64,000 bases of DNA. Origin: an uncultured Lachnospiraceae bacterium (GTDB lineage: Bacteria > Bacillota > Clostridia > Lachnospirales > Lachnospiraceae). Below the pieces are notes generated by a model. That model was not told where the DNA came from and made no database searches. It was given only the letters and a program-made list of their open reading frames with translations. Made by a program: the position numbers and the translations under genes. Location: positions 26,346 to 90,345 of the forward strand of contig CAJUMC010000008.1 of the NCBI GenBank assembly GCA_910587085.1, read 5' to 3'. Shown piece after piece: positions 1-8,211 of the stretch. Within the stretch, counting starts at the first letter, position 1; every line of letters begins with the position of its first letter.

Positions 1-234
1 AAACTGCTGAAGGTCATAGCATGCAGGCTCTTCGTCCATATCCTTCACCAGCGCAATTCCGACAGGCTGTCCGTCCGCCGTAATCCCGATTACCCTCGCC
101 CGGTTTTCCCGGTAAGCGTAGCCTCTCGCGATAATCCCTTTCGCACTGTCAAGAAAGCCCTTTTGTTCTTCCCCTACACGCAGGCGCTCAAAATCCAAAA
201 AATTATCCCCGTTCACTTCAACCAGACTGACCAC
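1..234 (-). CDS. GNAT-family N-acetyltransferase, 5' part only
   Basis: Partial gene. The N-terminal 78 codons are present and the rest runs off the left edge of the window. The frame begins at a GTG at 234 preceded by a G-rich stretch (AAGGGGGG) and reads VSLVEVNGDNFLDFERL, followed by VGEEQKGFLDSAKGIIARGY. This is the typical opening of spermidine/spermine-type GNAT acetyltransferases, in which the EEQ-x-x-F segment precedes the first helices. The acetyl-CoA loop would lie outside the window. Start choice is moderate because no ATG lies nearby. The substrate cannot be told. Confidence 0.72.
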   Translation of the reverse strand, partial: MVSLVEVNGDNFLDFERLRVGEEQKGFLDSAKGIIARGYAYRENRARVIGITADGQPVGIALVKDMDEEPACYDLQQF

Positions 235-328
235 CGCAATCCCCCCTTTCCTGTCGGCATAGTACTTAAGAGCAAGAGCTGCTTTATATCTCCATATATA
301 AATTTAATTTCTCATTCCTGTCTTGAAG

Positions 329-796
329 TTCATCTTTCACTTCTTATCTGCAAATTCGTATTTCTTTTTCTATCTGCAGATTCATCTTATTTCTTATCCG
401 CAAGTTCGTATTTCCTTTTCCACCTGCAAGTTCATCTTTCATTTCTTATCTGCAAGTTCGTATTTCCTTTTCCACCTGCAAGTTCATCTTTCATTTCTTA
501 TCTGCAAGTTCGTATTTCCTTTTCCACCTGCAAGTTCATCTTTCACTTCTTATCTGCAAGTTCGTATTTCCTTTTCTATCTGCAAGTTCATCTTTCACCT
601 CTTATCTGCAATTTCGTATTTCTTTTTCTATCTGCAGATTCATCTCTCACTTCTTATCTGCAATTTCGTATTTCTTTTTCTATCTGCAGATTCATCTCTC
701 ATTTCTTATCTGCAAGTTCATCTTTTCATTTTTAATCTGCAATTTTGGCTTCCCATTTCTCATCTGAAAATTCATTTCTCCACTTCCGTCTACAAA
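329..796. repeat. 26-bp tandem repeat array, about 18 units, alternating as 52-bp pairs
   Basis: About 18 head-to-tail units fill most of the space between two minus-strand genes. Two unit types alternate: A = TTCATCTTTCATTTCTTATC plus TGCAAG, and B = TTCGTATTTCCTTTTCCACC plus TGCAAG. They share the TTC start and the TGCAA end, giving a 52-bp higher-order period. Units at 431-534 are identical pair to pair, while units at both ends diverge (a 24-bp unit at 381-404, 27-bp units at 717-770). This is the pattern of expansion by slippage in the middle of the array. One strand is nearly all pyrimidine apart from the TGCAAG boxes. The last units overlap the 3' end of the leucine-rich-repeat gene. 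No protein is inferred: because 26 is not a multiple of 3, open frames arise in more than one phase. Confidence 0.95.
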
Positions 797-1536
797 TTCT
801 TCCAATCCCCGTAATTCATCTGGTAATCAAGCAAATCTGCCTTCCCCTCCTTTTTTAGTTTATTCTCAGGCACATTGTAGCGCCTAATATTACTGCGATC
901 CATATAAACCATATACGCCCCTTTCAGACGCTTCATCGCAAGCAGGACTTCCGCTATCTTTGTACCGGAAAGCTTGTCCGCCGCCAGGGTAAAACCCAGG
1001 TACTCAACAGCAGAGTCTTTTAAACCGTTAATATTTTCTAATTTATGCATTTCATAAACATTCAGAGCAAAAATATTTGGAAGCCTACGGAAATCAGGCA
1101 GTGCCTCCACACCCGGAAGGCCGTTCAGATACAGCTTTCTAAGCCCCTCCGCCTGTTCCAGAAAGGATAAATCCTTTCGTTTTTTGATGCCGTTCAATTC
1201 CAGCTCCCGCAGACGACCCGTAAAAAACGCCGGAAAAGTTTCATCCACCACACAGTTTGCCGACAGGTTTTCCAGGGCCTCGCAATGGATTCCGGAAAAA
1301 TCAACGGGAAGCGCCAGATACATCACAAGCTTTTTCAAACGATGCAGCTCATTCACACCGGTAATATCCGTGAAATCCCCCCGCAAAAACAATTCTTCCA
1401 CTTCCGGATAATCGGAGAGAAATGCAAGGTCCGTCTTTTTGTTTGCATATATCCGCAGGGAGCGGACTCTGTCCGGTGCAAGCCCGTTCAGCTCCGCAAC
1501 CGTTTCCTTTTTTCCGATGTTTATTTCTCCGTCCAT
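790..1536 (-). CDS. Leucine-rich-repeat protein, probably cytoplasmic
   Basis: 248 residues, no signal peptide or membrane segment. Irregular leucine-rich repeats run through roughly residues 20-175, for example VRSLRIYANKKTDLAFL, VEELFLRGDFTDITG, LRELELNGIKKRKDLSFL and LRKLYLNGLPGVEAL, with the LxxLxLxx pattern at about 22-25 residue spacing. The C-terminal third is helical and charged. The ATG at 1536 has a GGAGG ribosome site. Leucine-rich repeats usually bind proteins; similar small proteins occur among the immunity or recognition genes of gut Firmicutes, but no partner is visible here. The 3' end runs into the last degenerate units of the 26-bp array, so the C-terminus may vary between strains. 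Confidence 0.7.
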   Translation of the reverse strand: MDGEINIGKKETVAELNGLAPDRVRSLRIYANKKTDLAFLSDYPEVEELFLRGDFTDITGVNELHRLKKLVMYLALPVDFSGIHCEALENLSANCVVDETFPAFFTGRLRELELNGIKKRKDLSFLEQAEGLRKLYLNGLPGVEALPDFRRLPNIFALNVYEMHKLENINGLKDSAVEYLGFTLAADKLSGTKIAEVLLAMKRLKGAYMVYMDRSNIRRYNVPENKLKKEGKADLLDYQMNYGDWKNL

Positions 1537-1619
1537 ACGCCCGCCTCCAATTTAAATATTCTATCCGATATACTTTCAAAGCTGCTGCGGTCTGCCGCAG
1601 CATCCATCCGGCAGCCTTC

Positions 1620-2171
1620 TCAATTCGACCCAAGACAAAACTCTCCCGCGCGAAGCCTTTCTGCAATGCATTCCGCGCTCTCCTGCACGGTCTGAAGGCT
1701 TGTGTCCACAGCATGCGCCTCAAATTCCCCAAGGTCGGCAAACATGCGCCACAGCCTGGACACAACCGCAGCATCCAGCGGAAAGCATGCCCGCTGCTCC
1801 CTTTCTGCAGCCCGCTGCACCGTAACCTGCTCGCCCGGCCGCAGGACGATATAACGCACGTCAATCCCTTCTCCCGCCATATTTTGCCACGGCTTTAAAA
1901 ACCAGGGACCGATCACCCCGTCCACATAGACCTCATATCCGCCTTCCGCATAGCTTCTGGCACTTGCCGCAATGACCTCTGCTACGGTTTCATTCTGGTC
2001 GCCTGCCTCCTCAAGCCACGGTGCTATATAGCCCCTTTTGATATACTGGTAAAAATCGTCCGTGTGAAGATGAACGGCAAGCCGGGACGGGGCGTTTTCC
2101 GTCAGTATTCCTGCGGTGCTGGTTTTTCCCGTTCCTGTCGCCCCGGAAATGATGATAATCTTATTTGTCAT
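1620..2171 (-). CDS. Small P-loop kinase / AAA_33-type nucleotide-binding protein
   Basis: 183 residues from the ATG at 2171, which has a strong GGAGGGG site. An upstream in-frame start at 2234 lacks one. Residues 1-20 hold beta-strand KIIIISGATG and Walker A GATGTGKTS. HTDDF follows, the usual acidic substrate/Mg site of small-molecule kinases of the chloramphenicol phosphotransferase/zeta/gluconate kinase fold, then YVDGVIGPW and YIVLRPG. It likely phosphorylates a small molecule or is a resistance-type kinase; the substrate cannot be told. It lies downstream of a decayed acetyltransferase and a phosphotransferase-like gene, so this end of the window is rich in small-molecule-modifying enzymes. 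Confidence 0.7.
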   Translation of the reverse strand: MTNKIIIISGATGTGKTSTAGILTENAPSRLAVHLHTDDFYQYIKRGYIAPWLEEAGDQNETVAEVIAASARSYAEGGYEVYVDGVIGPWFLKPWQNMAGEGIDVRYIVLRPGEQVTVQRAAEREQRACFPLDAAVVSRLWRMFADLGEFEAHAVDTSLQTVQESAECIAERLRAGEFCLGSN

Positions 2172-2288
2172 ATTTTTTCCCCTCCTGTCCGCCGGCATGA
2201 GATCTGTCAGTATTCTGCCATATCGTTCCTGCATGATGTCCCCGGCGGATGATCACAATTCATATAAGAAACTTTCCTGCTCACGGTT

Positions 2289-2356
2289 GAGCTCTAGGAA
2301 ATGAAATCTTATGAAATTTGTCCTCCCTCCTGGTCGAGCTCTCGGAAATGAAATCT
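2289..2356. repeat. Direct repeat: acetyltransferase tail copied past its stop codon
   Basis: GAGCTCTAGGAAATGAAATC at 2289-2308 and GAGCTCTCGGAAATGAAATC at 2336-2355 match at 19 of 20 bases, 47 bp apart. On the minus strand the first copy read (2336-2356) encodes the RFHFREL tail of the acetyltransferase remnant. The second lies directly after its stop (2309-2311) and would encode RFHFLEL. Confidence 0.8.
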
Positions 2357-2621
2357 GAATGTTTTTTCCTTGTTTTTGCTACTTATAATTCTCTCATCAA
2401 TCCTCCGAACTACACTATTAGTGTATGCAGTAAAATATTTTAACCAAAATCCGCGAGCTGTTGGATTAAAACTTTCAAAATCCACTTCAAGTTTGGTATA
2501 GCCTTCTCTTTTCAACACAGTTATAGTATAATTAATTAAATTTTGATATAATCCTTTATCCCTGTATTCCGGCAGGCAGTATGCACCTCTGATATGACGA
2601 GATACCGATTTTCTCCTTATC
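2309..2621 (-). pseudogene. Decayed GNAT acetyltransferase, C-terminal part
   Basis: An open stretch of about 100 codons with no ATG. It reads HIRGAYCLPEYRDKGLYQ, then LKREGYTKLEVDFESFNP and ARGFWLKYF, ending in VVRRIDERI and a short tail. GAYCLPEYRDKGLYQ is the acetyl-CoA-binding R/Q-x-x-G-x-G/A segment of GNAT enzymes in altered form, and FNPTARGFW is the usual helix near the end. Upstream the frame meets a TAA next to a perfect 28-bp palindrome, and the N-terminal half is absent. I read it as a truncated, dead gene in AT-rich remnant DNA. A GTG at 2518 could give a 69-residue product but would lack the cofactor site. Confidence 0.7.
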
Positions 2622-2626
2622 CATCC

Positions 2627-2654
2627 TTATACATGGTGCTAGCACCATGTATAA
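2627..2654. repeat. Perfect 28-bp palindrome
   Basis: A self-complementary sequence centred between 2640 and 2641, with half-site TTATACATGGTGCT. There is no spacer, so it would form a cruciform rather than a normal hairpin terminator, and no T-tract follows on either side. It sits exactly where similarity to the acetyltransferase stops. Possible readings are a dimeric regulator's operator or a scar of an excised or inserted element. Confidence 0.85.
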
Positions 2655-2768
2655 ATAACATTAACAAGGAAAATATCAATTCGTTGTCCTCCGCCACTCT
2701 AATCAACAAATTGGAATTTACCTAACTGTTACAATATGTTTTATCCCGTCTCATTTAATTCCAAACAG

Positions 2769-3653
2769 TTACTCGCGATACCACCGTGGTATGGTATTCT
2801 CCATGTTGTCAAACATGTCCAGCACGCTTTTGTTAAGAGCCATAACTGAATTAAGCTCATTTGGAGCCCAATACTTAGCCCAAACAATAGAAGTGATAGC
2901 ACTTGTGGCAAAATACAGTGCAAATAACTTCCAGAATTCTTCTGGTACTTGATTCTCAAAATATCCGTCAATCTGCCCTTTTGCAAACATGGGATATTCA
3001 ATGCCGATTCGATTGAACTCATACCAAGGGTCTCCGATATTATCAAAGTCTACCGTGTGCCAGTCAATGACCCACAGTTTTCCCGCGTTGATAATTAGGT
3101 TTCCCATGTGATAATCACCATGATGATAGCACAGCGGACGAGATTTCAGAAGATATTTATTCTCTTCGATAAACCGCAGAATTCTTTCATCTCCTACAAA
3201 AGAAATTCCTTCCTGAAGGAATGCTTCCAATCTCGGTTTAATGACTTCAAAATATCGTTCATACCAATTTTTTGCAGTATCAACCTTGGGAGAGTTTTCA
3301 TGTATCTTTCGGAGAATACTGCCCGCCTGTACACCATAAGCATACTGTTCACAGTAGGGTGCGTTAGGGAGAACTTTTTCCGCTTCCTTTCCCACTACCC
3401 AGGAAAGCAGAGTATAAACCTTTGCGTCTTCATCGCATTTTTCAAAGGCAATACACCTCGGTACAGTAAGAGATGCTTGATTCAAATGGTTCAGATAATC
3501 GTATTCATTCTTTTTTCGTTTATATTCAGTAATATCGGCACTTCGTAGAAGGTATGCCTGACCCCCCTTTTCTACACGATACTTTTTATCGCCAGACATT
3601 CCTTTTGAAATTTCCGACACTTTATCAAATTGTGATAGAAAAGAATTTTTCAT
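2769..3653 (-). CDS. Aminoglycoside phosphotransferase-family kinase
   Basis: 294 residues from the ATG at 3653, which has AAGGAG eight bases upstream; a start at 3692 lacks a site. Family landmarks are an N-terminal lobe with YRVEKGGQAYLLR, the catalytic loop HHGDYHMGNLI (HGDxxxxN, residues near 190) and the metal-binding IDWHTVDFDNIGDPWYEF (IDW/D-x-D equivalent). This is the APH/choline kinase fold, transferring ATP phosphate to a small hydroxylated molecule. Many chromosomal Firmicute members phosphorylate unknown metabolites rather than antibiotics, so resistance is not implied. Upstream DNA is AT-rich with no obvious partner gene. Confidence 0.85.
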   Translation of the reverse strand: MKNSFLSQFDKVSEISKGMSGDKKYRVEKGGQAYLLRSADITEYKRKKNEYDYLNHLNQASLTVPRCIAFEKCDEDAKVYTLLSWVVGKEAEKVLPNAPYCEQYAYGVQAGSILRKIHENSPKVDTAKNWYERYFEVIKPRLEAFLQEGISFVGDERILRFIEENKYLLKSRPLCYHHGDYHMGNLIINAGKLWVIDWHTVDFDNIGDPWYEFNRIGIEYPMFAKGQIDGYFENQVPEEFWKLFALYFATSAITSIVWAKYWAPNELNSVMALNKSVLDMFDNMENTIPRWYRE

Positions 3654-3784
3654 GATGTATGCTCCTTCATTTTCTGCTATGTTATCTGTCAATCAAATTC
3701 AAATTTGTCCATTTCATTATATCACTTCCGTTCCTCATTTACCACCAAAATATAGGGTGCAGCAACCACCGCGCCCCACATTTA

Positions 3785-4015
3785 TTATCGTTCTAACGAT
3801 TTCTCTATTTTCCACTTCTGCCCTTTCAAATCATTCTGCTTCTCATACAGATTATTGCGCTCTTTGCAGAGTTCTTTCATGCGCTCCAACTGCGCCCGCA
3901 CTCCCTCCCGGCAATCCGGCTCTATCTTTTTATATTCCCCGGTCAGATTGCGGATTGTATTGTTGTTTTCCTTTATCTGTTCCGACAAACATACCCAATC
4001 TATCAGATTTTGCAC
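3785..4015 (-). CDS. Small charged helical protein, possibly a remnant
   Basis: 76 residues from a GTG at 4015 with a weak AAGGA site. No ATG is available because the frame is closed just upstream. Residues 10-76 form one long charged helix or coiled coil (LSEQIKENNNTIRNLTGEYK, MKELCKERNNLYEKQNDL). No recognised family. Short coiled-coil genes like this are common in mobile-element debris, and this one lies in the AT-rich patch that also holds the decayed acetyltransferase. Confidence 0.35.
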   Translation of the reverse strand: MQNLIDWVCLSEQIKENNNTIRNLTGEYKKIEPDCREGVRAQLERMKELCKERNNLYEKQNDLKGQKWKIEKSLER

Positions 4016-4455
4016 TTCCTTGTCCGTTTCGTAAAGGTTTGTATCTCCTCACGGACAGTAAACCGGCGCTGGTATAATATCTGTCGATATTATACCATAA
4101 CAATAAAATTTTTTAATTGAATTTGCAGATATATTCAACGGATTCCTTGATTTTTTTGTTGTTTTTTTCTTCGGATCCCCTCCCGTATCGACATATCAAA
4201 CGCAGGCCCGCTTTTCTTTGCTGTACGGCAGAAGCCGGAAGTTCATAATCATAACTACGCTTGCCAACTTCTGCAATCCGTGATAAACTAGCCGTAATTC
4301 AATCTGCTCAGGGTTACCAATCATTGCAAGGCACTTTAAAGCCAAGCAGTACAAAAACCAATAATAATTATACAGAGATTTTATATAAATATACAAATTT
4401 TTCAACAAATTAAAATTATGAAATACGTAATTTGCCTATAAGGAGCATACATATA
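4016..4455. other. AT-rich intergenic DNA, no firm gene
   Basis: 440 bases upstream of the first diguanylate cyclase. The minus strand has an open frame at 4196-4408 (70 codons, reading IGNPEQIELRLVYHGLQ) without a convincing ribosome site. It may be a remnant of a larger mobile-element gene, but I do not call it. T-rich runs near 4140-4175 could be a weak transcription end for genes on the plus strand. The promoter of the cyclase gene must lie near 4370-4430, but the AT richness prevents a unique choice. Confidence 0.5.
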
Positions 4456-6228
4456 ATGAATACATTGCAGCTTACACGCAAAAATATTCTCAGGGCGGTA
4501 TGGTTTCTGTACGCTTCCATCAGCATCCTGATCTGTCTGCCGCAGTTCGATCATATGATTTCGAAAGATTTTGATTCTGTTTCCCATTACCTCCCGCTGA
4601 ACGACGGCTGGGAGGTTACTGTGAATAATACCGTTACCCGCGATGTTTCCCTGGAAGATTTCCGCTTCCGGAATATCCGGAGCAATGCACAGATTATGAT
4701 GCAGCGCACCCTCCCGGAAACTTTCGGGATGGTGGAACCGGTATTGCGCATGCACATCCGCCACACTGCCGTCGAAATTTTTATTGACGGGATATCCGTA
4801 TTTTCCTATGGACTGGACCGGATATCAGAGAACAAAAGCGTCGGCAGCGGCTTTCAGTTTATCAATTTCCCAAATGACTATGCAGGAAAAACAATCCAGA
4901 TCCGTTTTTATCCCTCCGAAAACAAAGTATTTACCAAACTCGACCCCATACGGATCTATGAATGGGAAAATGTCTACCGCGCCCTTATGACAGAAAACCG
5001 CGTCCCGTTCTTTTTCGGCACTTTTCTAGTAATTTTCGGGCTTGCCACCATCTGCATCACGGTGTTTGCCCTGGCATTTTCCACAAAATTTATCCGGCTG
5101 CTCTGCGTATCCCTGTTTGCACTCTGCATGGGACTCTGGACGATATGCTATTACAAGACCATTCAGGTATTTTCCATCCCGCTGTACTCGGTATCCTTTC
5201 TGGAATACCTTGGTCTCTACCTTGCACCGATATCGCTTTTCCTCTATATACGCGAGGATGTCGCCAAACTGCGCCGCAGGTTTATCAAGAGGCTGTACCA
5301 GGTTCTTATGGCCGCGCTGATCGTCTGCGTCCCGGCAATGTTTATCCTGCACGGTCTGGATATCACGCACCTGCCGGTCACGCTAAAGTACATGCAGCTT
5401 CTGATTATCTGCTGCCTGCTCTATTTCATCACCATCGTGCTGATGAACCTTTTGACGGGAAAAAATCTTGGAAAAATGAGCCGCATCTTCCTTGTCGGGA
5501 TGCTGATCATCGGCGCCTGCGTCGGCTATGACCTCGCTGCCTATATTCTGAACCGCTATACCGGAAATATTGCACTTTCGCTCAAAGGGCTGACCTGCGT
5601 CGGAATTATGATCTTTATTTTCATCCTGATCGCGTCTTTCTATATTGACCTGACCAGAAAGATGATGCAGGAAACGGAACGGAATTCTCTGATCAAAAGC
5701 GCGTACACGGACGAGCTGACCCAGCTCCACAACCGCCGCTTCTGCGTGGAATACATGCGGAAGCTGGAGACGGAAAAGGCACCGGATTACGCCATTTTCT
5801 GTTTTGATGTCAACAATCTTAAGACGATGAACGATACCTTCGGGCATACGGTCGGCGATGTCCTGATCCGGAACGCTGCCGCTGTGATCGCGGAAACCTT
5901 TGAGGCGAACGGCATAGTCGCAAGGGTGGGCGGGGATGAGTTCATAGCAGTTCTCGGGCATTGCAATGCGGAACAGGCTGCCGCCCTAGCGGAGGAATTC
6001 CGCGCCAATCTGGACTGGCGGAACAGGGAAACTTCGGAAGAGCCCATCTCCATTGCCTGCGGCTATGCCACCGCCCCGGAAATCGCGGTATTAAAGGCTG
6101 ACGCCGGAAAAGAGCCCCCGCACGGCGGGGCACCGCAGACGGATATCGAGAAAATCTATCAGCTTGCGGACGACCGCATGTACGAAAACAAGAAAGCAAT
6201 CAAGGCAGCGGCGGCGCCATGTCCTTAA
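4456..6228 (+). CDS. Membrane diguanylate cyclase with 7TM sensor
   Basis: 590 residues from the ATG at 4456 (AAGGAG nine bases upstream). An N-terminal signal-anchor (FLYASISILICLPQF) is followed by an extracellular beta-rich domain of about 150 residues. Seven or eight hydrophobic helices span roughly residues 175-400, the layout of 7TMR-DISM receptors. The C-terminal GGDEF domain starts near YTDELTQLHNRR and carries an intact active site RVGGDEF at about 490-496, so it should make cyclic di-GMP from two GTP. No RxxD inhibitory site is obvious. It ends a little before the repeated tail of the convergent ABC exporter gene. With the second cyclase and the EAL protein nearby it suggests tuned control of motility or adhesion. 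Confidence 0.9.
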   Translation: MNTLQLTRKNILRAVWFLYASISILICLPQFDHMISKDFDSVSHYLPLNDGWEVTVNNTVTRDVSLEDFRFRNIRSNAQIMMQRTLPETFGMVEPVLRMHIRHTAVEIFIDGISVFSYGLDRISENKSVGSGFQFINFPNDYAGKTIQIRFYPSENKVFTKLDPIRIYEWENVYRALMTENRVPFFFGTFLVIFGLATICITVFALAFSTKFIRLLCVSLFALCMGLWTICYYKTIQVFSIPLYSVSFLEYLGLYLAPISLFLYIREDVAKLRRRFIKRLYQVLMAALIVCVPAMFILHGLDITHLPVTLKYMQLLIICCLLYFITIVLMNLLTGKNLGKMSRIFLVGMLIIGACVGYDLAAYILNRYTGNIALSLKGLTCVGIMIFIFILIASFYIDLTRKMMQETERNSLIKSAYTDELTQLHNRRFCVEYMRKLETEKAPDYAIFCFDVNNLKTMNDTFGHTVGDVLIRNAAAVIAETFEANGIVARVGGDEFIAVLGHCNAEQAAALAEEFRANLDWRNRETSEEPISIACGYATAPEIAVLKADAGKEPPHGGAPQTDIEKIYQLADDRMYENKKAIKAAAAPCP

Positions 6229-6247
6229 ACCATGGCTTACCCTGAAA

Positions 6248-6342
6248 CTGCGCCGCTCCTTAAATTACGCCGCTCCCTTTACTGCGCCGCTTCCTTAAAA
6301 TTACGCCGCTTCCTTAAACTATGCCACTTCCTTAAACTGTGC
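6248..6342. repeat. 17-20-bp tandem repeats derived from the exporter gene tail
   Basis: About five copies of a unit like TGCGCCGCTTCCTTAAA lie head to tail. The rightmost copies (6320-6342) are the codons for the last residues (AQFKEVA) and stop of the exporter gene at 6319-8097. The others lie beyond its stop, with TAG or TAA recurring in some copies. It looks like expansion of the coding tail into the 3' flank. Confidence 0.8.
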
Positions 6343-8097
6343 CATATACAGCTCGTAGTACGCGCCCTTCTTTTCAATCAGCTCCTTCGCGCTGCCCTGC
6401 TCCACGATTCCGCCCTTGTCGATAACAAAAATCCGGTCGGCTTTCTGTATCGTAGAGAGCCGGTGCGCAATGACAAAGGAGGTTCTTCCCGCAAGCAGCG
6501 CGTCGATGCCCTTCTGCACCAGACGCTCAGTGTGCGTGTCGATGCTCGAGGTCGCCTCATCCAGAATCAGGATTTTCGGCATGGAAAGCATGGTGCGCGC
6601 AAAGGCCAGGAGCTGGCGCTGTCCGATGGAAAGCCCCGCTCCGCGCTCTTTCAGCTCGGTATCATAACCCTTCTCCATCTTCATAATAAACTCGTGCGCG
6701 TTCACCATCTTCGCCGCTTCCATAATTTCTTCGTCCGTCGCATCAAGCCTGCCGTAACGGATATTGTCTTTTATCGTGCCGGAAAACAGGAAATTTTCCT
6801 GCGTCATAATGCCCATCTGCTGCCGCAGGCTCTCAATCGACACCTCCCTGATATCATGCCCGTCAATATAGACCGCGCCGCCCGTCACATCGTAAAAGCG
6901 GCTGATCAGGTTGACAATCGTTGTCTTTCCCGCACCCGTCGGCCCGACCAGCGCAATCGTTTCGCCCGGACGGATCTGAAAGCTTACATTGTTCAGCACC
7001 TGCGTATCCTTGTCATAGGCAAAGGATACATTCTTAAATTCCACCTCGCCCCGCACTTCCGGAAGCTCTGCCACGCCGTCACGGTCAGCAATCTCCGGCT
7101 GCGTGTCAAGAATCTCAAAAATACGCTCTGCGCCCGCAATGTTCGTAATCAGCTGATTGTAGAAATTGCTCAGGTTCATAATCGGGTTCCAGAACATGGA
7201 AATATAGGTTCCGAACGCCATCAGCGTTCCGACCGGAGCCGCCTGTGTGCCGAGCATTTTCACACCGACATAATACATGCACAGCGTCCCAAGCCCCCAG
7301 CAGAAATCTACCACCGGCCCGAATGCGTCCGCAAAGCGGCAGGCATTCACAAAGGAACCGCAGTGCTCGGAAAGCAGTTCATCAAAGGTTTCCTCTGTTT
7401 CATCCTCCGCGGAAAAGCTCTGGATCACGCGCATGCCCGACACATCCTCATGGATAAAGGCATTCAGGTTCGAACTTTTCTTGCGGTGGATCTGCCAGCG
7501 CGCATGGGATTTCGTCTGCACAATCAGCACGCCGATAATCATCAGCGGCAGCGAGCTCATCGCCGCCAGTGCGAGTTTCCAATTTTTTACAGCCATGATC
7601 AGGACAACCGCACAGACGGTTATAAAATCCGGGATCAGGGTGGTCACGCTGTTGGAGAGCACATCCTTTAAAGAATTTACGTCCCCGATGATGCGCGCGA
7701 GAATTTTCCCGGTCGGGCGGCTGTCAAAAAACGAAAAACTTAGCGTCTGGATATGTTCATAGAGTTCATTGCGGATTTTCACAAGCACATCATTCGACAT
7801 TCTCGCCATCAGATACATGCGCAGCTTGATCAGCAAAATCATCGCAACGTTCATAACAAGCGCCGCTGCACCGAGCTTTAAAAGCCCCTCAATATCATTG
7901 TTTTTGATATTTACATTGATTGCACGCTCAATAATCAGCGGGTTGATCAGGCTGATGCCCACCGTAAGGAGCATAATGAAAATAACAAACGCAATCATTT
8001 TTCTGTACGACAGCAGGTAGCGGAACAGACGCAGAAGCGTCACGGTCTTGCCTGCCGTTTTTAAAGTTTCGTCCTCGCGGACGGTATTCACTGCCAT
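6319..8097 (-). CDS. ABC exporter half-transporter, catalytically complete partner
   Basis: 592 residues from the ATG at 8097; a longer form from 8169 has no better site. An N-terminal six-helix exporter domain is followed by an ATPase domain with Walker A GPTGAGKTT (near 383), signature LSIGQRQ (near 486) and Walker B LILDEATSSID (near 507) with the catalytic Glu. Together with the adjacent gene it should form a heterodimeric exporter in which this subunit supplies the active Glu, while its altered signature (LSIGQ rather than LSGGQ) faces the partner's nucleotide site. Cargo may be a drug, lipid or peptide. It lies 114 bp downstream of its partner on the same strand. The C-terminal codons are tandemly duplicated past the stop. 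Confidence 0.92.
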   Translation of the reverse strand: MAVNTVREDETLKTAGKTVTLLRLFRYLLSYRKMIAFVIFIMLLTVGISLINPLIIERAINVNIKNNDIEGLLKLGAAALVMNVAMILLIKLRMYLMARMSNDVLVKIRNELYEHIQTLSFSFFDSRPTGKILARIIGDVNSLKDVLSNSVTTLIPDFITVCAVVLIMAVKNWKLALAAMSSLPLMIIGVLIVQTKSHARWQIHRKKSSNLNAFIHEDVSGMRVIQSFSAEDETEETFDELLSEHCGSFVNACRFADAFGPVVDFCWGLGTLCMYYVGVKMLGTQAAPVGTLMAFGTYISMFWNPIMNLSNFYNQLITNIAGAERIFEILDTQPEIADRDGVAELPEVRGEVEFKNVSFAYDKDTQVLNNVSFQIRPGETIALVGPTGAGKTTIVNLISRFYDVTGGAVYIDGHDIREVSIESLRQQMGIMTQENFLFSGTIKDNIRYGRLDATDEEIMEAAKMVNAHEFIMKMEKGYDTELKERGAGLSIGQRQLLAFARTMLSMPKILILDEATSSIDTHTERLVQKGIDALLAGRTSFVIAHRLSTIQKADRIFVIDKGGIVEQGSAKELIEKKGAYYELYMAQFKEVA

Positions 8098-8211
8098 AAT
8101 AACCTCGTTTCCGCAGGGATGGTGGAGAACGGTCTTCCTTCTTCCATCTTCCTGCTTATATTTCTGCAAAAATCCATTTAGCTCTTATGCAAAGGATTGC
8201 ATCCGGGTAAA

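Noticed and set aside
329..796. CRISPR array
   Set aside because: Units abut with no unique spacers, so it is a tandem repeat, not CRISPR.
163..814. Two long overlapping plus-strand open frames (190 and 163 codons)
   Set aside because: They are by-products of the pyrimidine-rich 26-bp array, open in more than one phase, with Phe/Ser-only repeats and no ribosome site.
4196..4408. 70-codon minus-strand frame
   Set aside because: AT-rich, no ribosome site, biased toward Tyr/Ile/Leu; at best a remnant.
6232..7671. 479-codon plus-strand open frame opposite the ABC exporter gene
   Set aside because: Antisense shadow of a clear ATPase gene; His/Arg/Leu-rich translation without motifs.
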